Source: Solirubrobacterales bacterium (lineage in GTDB: Bacteria > Actinomycetota > Thermoleophilia > Solirubrobacterales > 70-9). From it: 47,207 nt of DNA. The notes under the pieces are model-generated. The model ran no database searches and was not told the origin of the DNA. It saw nothing but the letters and a program-made list of their open reading frames with translations. The position numbers were made by a program, and so were the translations under genes. Shown here piece after piece: positions 25,426 to 37,929 of this stretch (its first letter is position 1; every line of letters starts with the position of its first letter). The stretch is from assembly GCA_035573435.1 (NCBI GenBank), contig DATMZR010000041.1, forward strand, positions 1-47,207, given 5' to 3'.

Positions 25426-26646
25426 ATGGCCACGCGTGCCACACGGGCGTCCTCCGGCGCGCCGCACCTCGACTCGGAGTGGCTGTGTGACCTGGTCGAG
25501 ACGCTGTCCTCGATCCACCGGCCCACCGCGTCGCACGGGGAGCGACTGGCGGCGGAATGGCTGGCCGGGCGTCTGAGCGAGCTCGGTGCGGACGACGCGC
25601 GGGTCGAGTCCGAACGGGTCCACGGGACCTTCTGGTGGCCGCTCGGCCTCGCCGCCGTCGCGGGAGTCGCGGCCGGGGTCGGGGTCCTGCGTGGCCACCG
25701 CGTGCTCGGCGGGGCGCTGGCCGGCCTGATCGGCGCGGCCGCCGCCGACGATCTGCCCCCCGGAGACCGGAGGCTGCGTTCCCTGCTGCCGCAGCGCACG
25801 GCGACTACCGTCATCGCCGAGCTCGGCCCACCGGACGCCGACCGCACCGTGGTGCTGGTGGCCCATCACGATGCGGCGCACGCCGGCCTGCTGTACCACC
25901 CCGCGATCCCCGAGGCGGTTTTCGGCCGCTTCCCGTGGTTGCTCGAGCGCCTCGACACCAGTCCGCCCCTGTTGGGCCCCGTGGTCGCAATACCCGCGCT
26001 GGTCGGCGCCGGGGCTCTGACCGGACGGCGGGCGTTCGCCAAGGTGGGGACGGCCCTCGCGGCGCTCTCGGTCGGGGTGCTCGCCGACATCGCGCTGCGG
26101 GACACCGTTCCCGGCGCCAATGACAACGCCACGGGAGTGGCGGCGCTCCTGGCCGTGGCGCGCTCGCTCGTGGAACGACCCACGGAGAGCGTCCGGGTGA
26201 TGCTCGTCTCCACGTCGGAGGAGGCGCTGTGCGAGGGAATGCAGGCGTTCGCCAAGCGGCACTTCGCGGCGCTGCCCCGCGAGAGCACGTTCTTCTTGAC
26301 GCTCGAAACGCTGGGCTCGCCGCACCTGCTCGTGCTTCGCGGCGAGGGAATGATCAAGATGCGCGAGTACCCCGCCCGCTCGCTGGCCCTGCTCGACGGG
26401 CTCGCCGACGAGCTGGACATCTGGCTATTCCCGAACCTGCGCCTGCGCAACGCGACCGACGGGGTCATCCCGCTCGCCGCGGGGTACGAGGGCGCCGCAC
26501 TCTGCTCCTGTACCCCGCTCAAGCAGCCGGCCAACTATCACTGGCCCACCGACACCCCCGAGAACGTGGACTACGGCACCCTCGCCGACGCGATCCGCCT
26601 CACGGAGGCCGTGGTCCGCCGCCTGGACGAGCGCTGGCTCGACTAG
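25426..26646 (+). CDS. M28-family peptidase-like protein with hydrophobic segments
   Basis: A 406-residue protein related to M28 aminopeptidases. Zinc-site blocks are visible in order: VLVAHHDAAHAG (H148, D149), PGANDNATGVAALL, VSTSEEALCEGM (the two acidic residues) and NYHWPTDTPENVD (last His). Unlike typical soluble M28 enzymes it has hydrophobic stretches near 70–106 and 195–235, between the N-terminal helix and the metal motifs, so it may be membrane-attached. No signal peptide is seen. Its stop shares CTAG with the stop of the convergent acyl-CoA dehydrogenase gene. Confidence 0.8.
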   Translation: MATRATRASSGAPHLDSEWLCDLVETLSSIHRPTASHGERLAAEWLAGRLSELGADDARVESERVHGTFWWPLGLAAVAGVAAGVGVLRGHRVLGGALAGLIGAAAADDLPPGDRRLRSLLPQRTATTVIAELGPPDADRTVVLVAHHDAAHAGLLYHPAIPEAVFGRFPWLLERLDTSPPLLGPVVAIPALVGAGALTGRRAFAKVGTALAALSVGVLADIALRDTVPGANDNATGVAALLAVARSLVERPTESVRVMLVSTSEEALCEGMQAFAKRHFAALPRESTFFLTLETLGSPHLLVLRGEGMIKMREYPARSLALLDGLADELDIWLFPNLRLRNATDGVIPLAAGYEGAALCSCTPLKQPANYHWPTDTPENVDYGTLADAIRLTEAVVRRLDERWLD

Positions 26647-28328
26647 GCCTGCGGGCTGTGGCGCTCGATGATCCGGCCGAAGTCGGTGCCTTGGGGCAGG
26701 GTGCCGAAGGCGAGGCCGGCGTCGCCGTCGAGGCGCGACGCGCAAAACGCGTCGGCGACAGCCGGATCGCCGTAGCGAACCAGCAGCGAGGCCTGTAGCG
26801 CCAGCGCCATTCTCTCGACGAGTCCGCGGGCACGGCTCTCGAGCGTCTCAGGATCGGAGGCGAGGTCGTCGCGCAGTCGGCGACCGAACTCGTCGAGCCG
26901 GCGGTCGGCGACCGCACCCTCGCCGACCTCGGCGGCGAACGCCTCGACGCACTCCGGATTGCGCGCCATCGCGCGCAGGACGTCGAGGCATTGCACGTTC
27001 CCCGATCCCTCCCAGATCGAGGCGAGCGGGCTCTCGCGGTAGAGCCGCGGCATCCCCGAATCCTCCACGTAGCCGTTTCCGCCCAGGCACTCCAGGGACT
27101 CGACCGCGTGGACCGGGGCACGCTTGCAGGTCCAGTACTTGAGCACCGGGGTCGCGAGCCGCCGGAACTCGACCGCGGCCTCGTCGCCGGCGTGTGCCTC
27201 GTCGAAGGCGCGAGCGATCCGCATTGCGGCGACGGTCGCGGCCTCCGATTCGGTCGCCAGGTCGGCGAGCACGTTTCGCATCAGGGGCTGCTCCGTGAGC
27301 CGCTTGCCGAACGCCTCCCGATGGGAGCAGTGGTGGATTGCAGCGGCGGTGCCCCAGCGCATGCCGGCCGCCACGCCCAGGACGCAGTCGAGACGGGTGT
27401 GATTGACCATGTCGATGATCGTCCGCACGCCGCGCCCTTCCTCGCCGACGAGCTGCGCCCAGGCGCCCCGGAACTCGACCTCCGAGGAGGCGTTGGAGCG
27501 GTTCCCGAGCTTGTCCTTCAGTCGCTGAAGGTGGATTCGGTTCCGCTCGCCGTCGGGCGTGAAGCGGGGGAGCAGGAAGCACGACAGGCCTCCCTCGGCT
27601 TGCGCGAGGACGAGGAAGGCGTCGCACATCGGGGCCGAGAGAAACCACTTGTGCCCCGTGATCTCGTACTCGCCGGCCGGCCCCCCGCCGTTCAGGGGGC
27701 GGGCGGTGGTGGTGTTTGCGCGCACGTCTGAGCCGCCCTGCTTCTCGGTCATCCCCATCCCGCACAGCGCGCCCTGCTTGTCGGGCGCGGGGACAAGCCG
27801 CTCACCGTCGTAGGCCAGCGACATGAAGCGCGGCTCCCACTCGGCCGCCAGCTCCGGTTGCGTCCGCAGCGCGGGAATCACGGAGTAGGTCATCGAGATC
27901 GGGCAGCCCACTCCCGCCTCGACCTGCGTCAAAAGCATGAACAGGGCGCCCCGAGCGACGTGAGCGCCCGGCTGGGGTTGGCGCCATGGCAACGCGTGCA
28001 GACCGTGGCCGATGCCGACCCGCATCAGCTCATGCCAGGCGGGGTGGAAATCGACCTCGTCCACCCGGTTGCCGAAGCGGTCGTGGGTGCGAAGCCTGGG
28101 GGGGTTCTGGTTCGCCTCGACGCCCAGGCGGATCGTCTGCGGGAGCCCGCACAGGGCGCCGAGCTCGCGGGCCTGGTCCTCGGCCCAATCGCCTCCCTCG
28201 CGGCGCAGACCCTCGACCAGCGCCGCATCCGCGGCGAACACGTTGTAGCCCTCCAGCGGCGGTGGCTGGTTGAAGACCTCGTGTGTGGAAGAGTCAGACG
28301 GGGCGCGCTCGACGGTGGCCACGCGCAC
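26643..28328 (-). CDS. AidB-like acyl-CoA dehydrogenase
   Basis: A 561-residue flavoprotein of the AidB branch of acyl-CoA dehydrogenases. The N-terminal HEVFNQPPPLEGYNVF (16–31) is diagnostic of AidB-like proteins. The FAD-binding MTEKQGGSDVRANTT, GHKWFLSAPMCDAF and ECLGGNGYVEDSGMPRLYRE blocks follow. E. coli AidB is induced by alkylation stress and binds DNA; many homologues may be true dehydrogenases, so the role here is open. The GTG start has a strong GGGAGGTGAT Shine-Dalgarno, one of the few obvious ones in the window. Confidence 0.9.
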   Translation of the reverse strand: MRVATVERAPSDSSTHEVFNQPPPLEGYNVFAADAALVEGLRREGGDWAEDQARELGALCGLPQTIRLGVEANQNPPRLRTHDRFGNRVDEVDFHPAWHELMRVGIGHGLHALPWRQPQPGAHVARGALFMLLTQVEAGVGCPISMTYSVIPALRTQPELAAEWEPRFMSLAYDGERLVPAPDKQGALCGMGMTEKQGGSDVRANTTTARPLNGGGPAGEYEITGHKWFLSAPMCDAFLVLAQAEGGLSCFLLPRFTPDGERNRIHLQRLKDKLGNRSNASSEVEFRGAWAQLVGEEGRGVRTIIDMVNHTRLDCVLGVAAGMRWGTAAAIHHCSHREAFGKRLTEQPLMRNVLADLATESEAATVAAMRIARAFDEAHAGDEAAVEFRRLATPVLKYWTCKRAPVHAVESLECLGGNGYVEDSGMPRLYRESPLASIWEGSGNVQCLDVLRAMARNPECVEAFAAEVGEGAVADRRLDEFGRRLRDDLASDPETLESRARGLVERMALALQASLLVRYGDPAVADAFCASRLDGDAGLAFGTLPQGTDFGRIIERHSPQA

Positions 28329-28394
28329 ATTCTCGCATCACCTCCCAACGTCTACGTCGTCGGGCTAGTGCGCCCCGATAGCATCGCGCCGCTC

Positions 28395-30828
<2,434 letters not shown>

Positions 30829-30922
30829 GTGTTCCTTCCTTGGTTGGTTGTGTGACTGTGTGTGTAGCTCGCGCACTGTAACAGTGGGTCACAGTGGGAG
30901 AACCCCGGCTGGATGGACGCCG

Positions 30923-31546
30923 CTACTGAGTGCGCTTGCGCGGCAGGGTTCGGAAGATGACGTCCCAGAGTGGGGAGGAGACGCCGTATCCGTAGCGGTG
31001 ATCCTGGAAGTGGTGGCGCATGTGCTGCTCCCGCAGACGTTTCCCATGCTTCGTCTTCGGGGTGTGGTGATGCAGGTGATAGTGGGTGTAGTCGTAGGTG
31101 AGGTAGCCGATGATCAGGCCGGCGAAGATCGGATAGGCGGCCGGAGTCCCGAAGATCAGCGTGAAGACCCACAAGAAGAGCGCTGCGAGTGGCAGGCTGA
31201 CCGCCGGAGGCATGACCAGTCGCAGGCGGTCGTTCGGGTGGTCGTGGTGCACGCCGTGGATGATGAAGTGGAGGCGGCTGCCGACCGGGTGGTCCGGCTC
31301 CCAGTGAAAGACGAGCCGGTGCAGCCAGTACTCGGTGAGCGTCCAGATCAAGAGCCCCAAGGCGACCAGCAGCACGATCTGGACCGCGTCGTAACCGCGG
31401 TCGGCGCCCAGCCACACCCCGGCGATGACCACAGGGACGAAGATGATCGCGGGAACCGCTGGGTGGATCCTCGAGAAGAAGTCGATGAGGCGGTTTTCGA
31501 ACAGCCGGGGAGAGGCGCTAAGCCGCGCGGTGCGCTGGTGGGCCAT
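30923..31546 (-). CDS. fatty acid hydroxylase/sterol desaturase superfamily membrane protein
   Basis: A 207-residue di-iron membrane enzyme. Histidine clusters are in the expected order: EYWLHRLVFHW, IIHGVHHDHPND, THYHLHHHTP and EQHMRHHFQDH. Four hydrophobic segments flank them. It resembles the short FA2H-like bacterial family that hydroxylates acyl chains of lipids. The ATG at 31546 starts the conserved region; the longer upstream frame runs through intergenic repeats. Confidence 0.88.
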   Translation of the reverse strand: MAHQRTARLSASPRLFENRLIDFFSRIHPAVPAIIFVPVVIAGVWLGADRGYDAVQIVLLVALGLLIWTLTEYWLHRLVFHWEPDHPVGSRLHFIIHGVHHDHPNDRLRLVMPPAVSLPLAALFLWVFTLIFGTPAAYPIFAGLIIGYLTYDYTHYHLHHHTPKTKHGKRLREQHMRHHFQDHRYGYGVSSPLWDVIFRTLPRKRTQ

Positions 31547-31578
31547 CGATGAGAATTCTAGTGACACGGCACCGGAGC

Positions 31579-31673
31579 CAGCGACGAAGTCGCGGTAGTC
31601 ACGTCCGGGCCTGCCGAGTAAGGCTGGCGCCCTAGCCCGCGGCAACGTAGCCGAAGGCGAGGCTGCCGCCGGA
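31579..31673 (+). repeat. intergenic repeat family 2, copy 1
   Basis: About 95 bp similar to 37178–37275. It begins with a small hairpin (GCGAC–GAA–GTCGC, 31581–31593) followed by GGTAG. Near its right end GGCAACGTAGCCGAAGGCGA is followed by GGCTGCCGCC. It fills most of the 300-bp gap between the fatty acid hydroxylase and the small Cys-rich protein; the rest of the gap shows nothing recognisable. Confidence 0.75.
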
Positions 31674-31848
31674 ATTTGCCGGCCGAGGCTTCCGGCGGAG
31701 TCATTCACTTCCGCAAACGGCGGGAAAGCGGGCTGCGGCGCATTTCTCAAAAAGTCGGGGATTGCGCGAATGCGTGCTTCGGAGCCGGCCAGGGGGTGAC
31801 ATGATCGCCGCTCTCTGGCAAGTCCGCTGACGCGAAGGGGTATAGGGA

Positions 31849-32103
31849 GTGATTCAGATCGAGCATCAGGCCAGGCAGATGGCCGAGGCAATCGGGCTGG
31901 CGAAGCGCCGCGCAAACAAGCGCCGCAAGGGACGCCCGAGCTGTGAGGACTGCTTCTTCCACTGTCAGATGCTCTGCGCGCTCGACCTGGACGAGCCGTG
32001 CTCAACCTTTCGGCCCAACAGCCCCGATGGCCTGATCCCTCCCCGCCAGCCGTCCCTCCTCCTTCGGTCCCAGCCGGATCAGCAGGTGCCGGAGACGGCC
32101 TGA
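31849..32103 (+). CDS. small cysteine-rich protein
   Basis: An 84-residue protein of unknown function. A basic helical N-terminal half (IEHQARQMAEAIGLAKRRAN) is followed by four cysteines in RPSCEDCFFHCQMLCALDL and a fifth in DEPC, suitable for binding zinc or an iron–sulfur cluster. The tail is Pro/Gln-rich. The GTG start has AGGGA a few bases upstream. Codon use matches the surrounding genes. A single-gene unit. Confidence 0.65.
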   Translation: MIQIEHQARQMAEAIGLAKRRANKRRKGRPSCEDCFFHCQMLCALDLDEPCSTFRPNSPDGLIPPRQPSLLLRSQPDQQVPETA

Positions 32104-32225
32104 CGGCTGCACCCCCTCCTCGATCGAGCGCGACCTGATGGCGCCCCACGGGCGCCGGGCACGTCGTTGCAGGGAGCACAACCTGTGGCGCCCACCTCCG
32201 GGCGAAGATAGAGTTGATCGTCACG

Positions 32226-33020
32226 ATGCGGATCACGGTGCTGGGGAAGTCACCGTCGTGGGAGGACGCTGGGGGGGCCTGTAGCGGGTACCTGATCGAG
32301 GACGGCACCACCGCGTTGCTGCTCGATTGCGGCAACGGCGTGTTCTCGAAGCTCCGCCTGTTTCGCGATTACACGGAGCTGGACGCGGTGATCATCTCCC
32401 ACCTGCACGCCGACCATTTCCTGGACCTGGTCCCGTATGCGTACGCGCTGACCTATGCGCCCCGCCAGCAGCCGGTCCCGGTCGGCGGGTACCCGGGGAC
32501 CGACAGCCCCGCCCGCCCCCGCCTGATCGCCCCAACCGGCGCCGGCGAGTGCTTCCGCCAAGTGGTCGGCGCCTGGGGCAAGGACGATCTGATCGAGAGC
32601 GCCTTCGAGCTCGAGGAGTACGGTCCGGCTGACACCGTCGAGGTCGGAGCCCTGCGGGCGCGCTTCCAGGAGGTCCCGCACTTCACCACCACCTACGCCA
32701 TCGACTTCACCTCCACCAACGGCAGCGGGAGATTCACGTACGGAGCCGATTGCCGCCCGGGCGAGGAGCTGATCGAGATCGCCCGGGACACCGATCTGTT
32801 GATTGTGGAGGCGACGCTGCCTCGCCCCGAGCGCACCGGCGTGCGCGGCCACATGACGCCGGGCGAGGCCGGCGATCACGCTCGCCGCGCCGGCGCCCGA
32901 CGGGTGGTCCTCACCCACATGTCGGACGAGCTCGATCCGGACTGGGCCCGCAAGGAGGGCTCCGAGGCGTTCGGCGGGCCGGTGGACCTCGCGCACGAGG
33001 GCGCCGTCTACGAGGTCTGA
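32226..33020 (+). CDS. MBL-fold metal-dependent hydrolase
   Basis: A 264-residue metallo-beta-lactamase fold protein. The metal motif HLHADH follows VIISH, and later blocks supply further ligands (VPHFTTTYAI, YGADCRPG, ATLPRPERTGVRGHMTPGEA, VVLTHMSDEL). The arrangement, with GHMTPGEAG and a C-terminal TH, is like ribonuclease Z/ElaC-related and phosphodiesterase-like members rather than antibiotic beta-lactamases. The ATG is preferred over a TTG 12 bp upstream because TAGAGT (32209–32214) lies 11 nt before it and overlaps the TTG. Confidence 0.88.
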   Translation: MRITVLGKSPSWEDAGGACSGYLIEDGTTALLLDCGNGVFSKLRLFRDYTELDAVIISHLHADHFLDLVPYAYALTYAPRQQPVPVGGYPGTDSPARPRLIAPTGAGECFRQVVGAWGKDDLIESAFELEEYGPADTVEVGALRARFQEVPHFTTTYAIDFTSTNGSGRFTYGADCRPGEELIEIARDTDLLIVEATLPRPERTGVRGHMTPGEAGDHARRAGARRVVLTHMSDELDPDWARKEGSEAFGGPVDLAHEGAVYEV

Positions 33021-33034
33021 CGGGCCGCTCGCGG

Positions 33035-33050
33035 GTGTCCTGTCGGACAC
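33035..33050. promoter_or_regulatory. inverted repeat upstream of hsp20–lon
   Basis: GTGTCC (33035–33040), TGTC and GGACAC (33045–33050) form a perfect 6-bp inverted repeat in the 51-bp gap before hsp20. TAGGCT at 33060–33065 lies 6 nt before the hsp20 ATG and could be the –10 box. The repeat would then overlap the –35 region, a good place for a repressor. It could instead be a weak terminator for the MBL gene, but has no U-tract. It does not match the HAIR or CIRCE consensus. Confidence 0.4.
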
Positions 33051-33071
33051 GCGGGTGGCTAGGCTAAGACC

Positions 33072-33524
33072 ATGGCACGAGACCGAGACCTGCTGGTCAA
33101 CTTCGAGCGCATGCGTCGCGAGATGGATGAGCTGTTCGGCGATATCTGGGGCGAGGGCCGCCGGCTCTCCGGCCGGCACCAGGCCGGGTTCTCCCCTCGC
33201 GTAGACGTCTACTACTGCGGCGATCCGCCGAAGGCCGTCGTCAAGGCCGAGCTGGCAGGAGTCAGGCTCGAGACGGTCAACCTGGAGATTGTCGGCCGCG
33301 AGCTGGTGATCCGGGGTGAGCGCCCGGTTCAGGAGACCGAGGGTCGCGTGTACCAGCAGGTCGAGATCGAGGCCGGTCCCTTTCGCCGGGTCGTTCAGCT
33401 GAATGCGGACGTCGTCGCCGAGGAGGCCACCGCCACGTACGAGGACGGCGTGCTGCGGGTCGCGCTGCCGCTTCGCGCCAGCCGCCAGGCCAGCCGGCAA
33501 GTCCCAATCGAGACGAAGGAGTAG
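33072..33524 (+). CDS. Hsp20/alpha-crystallin small heat-shock protein
   Basis: A 150-residue chaperone. The N-terminal FERMRREMDELFGDIW helix is followed by the alpha-crystallin domain (about 38–135): PRVDVYYCG, VVKAELAGVRLETVNLEIVG, ELVIRGERP and a closing ATYEDGVLRVALPL. The C-terminal RQVPIE contains a V-P-I motif of the I-x-I type that links oligomers. It holds unfolding proteins without ATP. lon begins 5 nt later with AAGGAG inside the end of this gene as its Shine-Dalgarno, so chaperone and protease are made together. Confidence 0.95.
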   Translation: MARDRDLLVNFERMRREMDELFGDIWGEGRRLSGRHQAGFSPRVDVYYCGDPPKAVVKAELAGVRLETVNLEIVGRELVIRGERPVQETEGRVYQQVEIEAGPFRRVVQLNADVVAEEATATYEDGVLRVALPLRASRQASRQVPIETKE

Positions 33525-33529
33525 GGCTG

Positions 33530-35962
<2,433 letters not shown>

Positions 35963-36019
35963 CGACTCCAGTTCGGGGTATATGCTCCGAAGACGAGCGA
36001 AGCGACGAGGGAGTTGGCG

Positions 36020-36460
36020 ATGGCAAAGAGCAGCAGTGCGAGGGCCCGGCAGGCGCGCGAGGCAGCCCGTTCGGCGGGCTCCAACCCGTACGTGCGGCGC
36101 CTGATCGAGGACGAGGATCTTCGAGGCAACGTTCGCGATGCCTTCGAGGCGGCCCGGCACGCGTATCAGCGGATGTCGAACGGCAAGGGCCCCGTGAAGG
36201 CGATCACCGAGGACAAGAAGGTGCAGCGCGACCTGCGAAACGCTGCAGAGTCGCTTCGCGACGCGTCCGATCAGCTTCGTGGCAAGCGCAAGCACCGCCA
36301 CTGGGGAAGGCTCTTTGTGTTCGCGCTGATCGGAGCGGCCCTGGCGATCGCGCTCAGCGAGGACCTCCGCAAGACAGTGCTCGATCGGCTGTTCGGCGCC
36401 GAGGAGGAGTTCGAGTACAGCTCCACCACCACCCCCGCCGCAGAGACCACCCCAGCCTAG
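36020..36460 (+). CDS. single-pass membrane protein of unknown function
   Basis: A 146-residue protein. The first 95 residues are basic and helical (AREAARSAGSNPYVRRLIED, VRDAFEAARHAYQRM, RDLRNAAESLRDASDQLRG). One membrane segment follows (LFVFALIGAALAIAL, about 101–115), then a short tail ending in Thr/Pro. The cytoplasmic part may be an amphipathic bundle; the family is not recognised. The ATG at 36020 has AGGGAG 6 nt upstream and is preferred over a TTG two codons earlier. The next gene starts at the base after its stop. Confidence 0.75.
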   Translation: MAKSSSARARQAREAARSAGSNPYVRRLIEDEDLRGNVRDAFEAARHAYQRMSNGKGPVKAITEDKKVQRDLRNAAESLRDASDQLRGKRKHRHWGRLFVFALIGAALAIALSEDLRKTVLDRLFGAEEEFEYSSTTTPAAETTPA

Positions 36461-37165
36461 TTGCCTGAAGTTCACGTACTGGTACCTGCCCAGCGGCACG
36501 TCTTTTCGCTCGACGGGCGGGGCGGGGCCGAGGTCGAGGACCTGGAGAGCTCGGCCGACGGCTTTCGCCGTTACAAGGAATTGCAGGCGGCGGGCAAGCC
36601 GACCGGCATGGTCGCCTTCCCGAACACCTGCCTGATCCGAGCCGACCGCGACTATCTCGTCGACCCGGGACTTGTGATGCAGGGCGCTCCGGTGTTCGGG
36701 GCGCTCCAGGCGCTCGGCGTCGATCCGGGTGCGATCAACGACGTGATCCTCACCCACCTGCACTTCGACCATGCGGAAGGGCTGGTCGCCTGGCCCCAGC
36801 GCCGGGCCTTCGTCCATCGTTTGGAGACGGAGGCGCCCTACGTGCCGCTCGTCTCCGGGGTGCTGGAGATGGTGCGGCTCGAGGTGCTCGACGGCGACGA
36901 AGGCGAGATCGAGCCCGGCCTGCGCTGGATCCGCACCCCCGGTCACTCCGACGGGCTGATCTCGTTGCTCGTTGACACCCACGATGGCTTGACGGTGGTT
37001 GCCTCGGATTGCGTTGGGCCTCTGCCTGAATACTTCGAACGGATGGATCTGCCGGCGGACTTCGGCCCAGAGCGGGAAGAGCTGCTTACCCAATGGCAGC
37101 GCATCCGCGAGCTGGAGCCGGCCGTCGTGATCCCCGGCCACAACCCACCGGTCAGACTGGACTAA
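36461..37165 (+). CDS. MBL-fold hydrolase (lactonase/glyoxalase II-like)
   Basis: A 234-residue metallo-beta-lactamase fold protein with the signature THLHFDHAEGL. Further metal positions include FVHRLE, RTPGHSDGLISLLVD, VVASDCVG and the final VIPGHNPPV. It lacks a signal peptide and is likely a cytoplasmic hydrolase of a thioester, lactone or similar bond; no substrate can be assigned. The TTG start immediately follows the previous TAG with no Shine-Dalgarno of its own, so it is probably translated by re-initiation. Confidence 0.85.
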   Translation: MPEVHVLVPAQRHVFSLDGRGGAEVEDLESSADGFRRYKELQAAGKPTGMVAFPNTCLIRADRDYLVDPGLVMQGAPVFGALQALGVDPGAINDVILTHLHFDHAEGLVAWPQRRAFVHRLETEAPYVPLVSGVLEMVRLEVLDGDEGEIEPGLRWIRTPGHSDGLISLLVDTHDGLTVVASDCVGPLPEYFERMDLPADFGPEREELLTQWQRIRELEPAVVIPGHNPPVRLD

Positions 37166-37177
37166 GCCTGGTTCGTA

Positions 37178-37275
37178 CTAGCGAACGCAGTTCGCGGTAG
37201 ATACGGAGGTGCCTGCCGGGTAAGGTAGGCGCCCAAGCCCGGCGGCAACGCAGCCGAAGGCGAGGCTGCCGCCGG
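37178..37275 (+). repeat. intergenic repeat family 2, copy 2
   Basis: About 98 bp similar to 31579–31673. It begins CTAGCGAACGCAGTTCGCGG, in which GCGAAC–GCA–GTTCGC (37181–37195) is a 6-bp hairpin replacing the 5-bp one of copy 1. It ends with CGGCGGCA (37240–37247 region) pairing with TGCCGCCG. An overlapping palindrome GTTCG–TACTAG–CGAAC (37171–37186) crosses its left edge. It lies in the 131-bp gap before the TetR gene, so part of it may also serve as that gene's operator. Confidence 0.75.
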
Positions 37276-37296
37276 ATTATTCGGAGAGAGATCCCA

Positions 37297-37926
37297 GTGG
37301 AATCAGAAACCGTCGAGGCGGGATTCGATAACGCACAGCGCGAGCTGAGCGGCGAGAAGGTCCAGCGGATCGTCGACGCAATGCGCCACTGCGTCGCCGA
37401 GCGGGGCATCGTCGGCGCCACCTTTGAGCACGTATCGCGCGAAGCCGGCGTCAGCCGCGGGCTGCTCCACTACTACTTCGGGACCAAGGAGCGCCTCTTG
37501 ATCGAAGTCCTTCGGAACGACGTCGTGACTCGCATCGCGATGCTCGACGAGCCTCTGGCGGCGGCCAAGACCGTGGACGACGTGATCGCCGTGCTCGTCG
37601 CGGGCGCCGAGGAGATACTGCGGGAGGACCCGGGCTTCTACGTGATCCTCTACGAGCTGTTCACCGCCGGGCGCCAGAACCCCGAGATCCAAGCCGAGCT
37701 TGCGGAGCTCTACGAGCGTTGCCGTCAGCACGTCGCCCGTGACCTGCGCCAAAAGGAGGCCGAGGGCGTGCTCTCGCTGCGCTTCGACGCCGAGTCGGTG
37801 GTCTCGTACATGTTCGCGGCCGCCGACGGCGGCGCGCTCCAGCGCCTTACGGACCCCGAGCGTGAATTCGCAGGAACCGTTCAGACGGGCGCCGCGGTGG
37901 CGCGCTTCCTGCTCAGCTCGGAGTGA
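37297..37926 (+). CDS. TetR/AcrR family transcriptional regulator
   Basis: A 209-residue repressor. The N-terminal helix-turn-helix (about 22–68) reads VQRIVDAMRHCVAERGIVGA, then VSREAGVSRGLLHYYFGTKE. The remaining helices form a ligand pocket and dimer interface. The GTG start has GGAGAGAG 7 nt upstream. It is convergent with the R2-like oxidase gene (3 nt between stops). The palindrome in that gene's promoter is a possible target, and a fatty-acyl effector would fit the neighbour. Confidence 0.93.
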   Translation: MESETVEAGFDNAQRELSGEKVQRIVDAMRHCVAERGIVGATFEHVSREAGVSRGLLHYYFGTKERLLIEVLRNDVVTRIAMLDEPLAAAKTVDDVIAVLVAGAEEILREDPGFYVILYELFTAGRQNPEIQAELAELYERCRQHVARDLRQKEAEGVLSLRFDAESVVSYMFAAADGGALQRLTDPEREFAGTVQTGAAVARFLLSSE

Positions 37927-37929
37927 GCG

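Noticed and set aside
27858-28394. N-terminal extension of isocitrate dehydrogenase
   Set aside because: The 179 extra codons run antisense through the AidB-like gene, which has a clear family match and a strong Shine-Dalgarno.
31547-32335. N-terminal extension of the fatty acid hydroxylase family protein
   Set aside because: It crosses repeat family 2 and runs antisense to the small Cys-rich protein; the conserved domain begins at the ATG at 31546.
33021-33071. HAIR (HspR) or CIRCE (HrcA) operator before hsp20
   Set aside because: Neither consensus is present; only a 6-bp inverted repeat of different sequence is seen.
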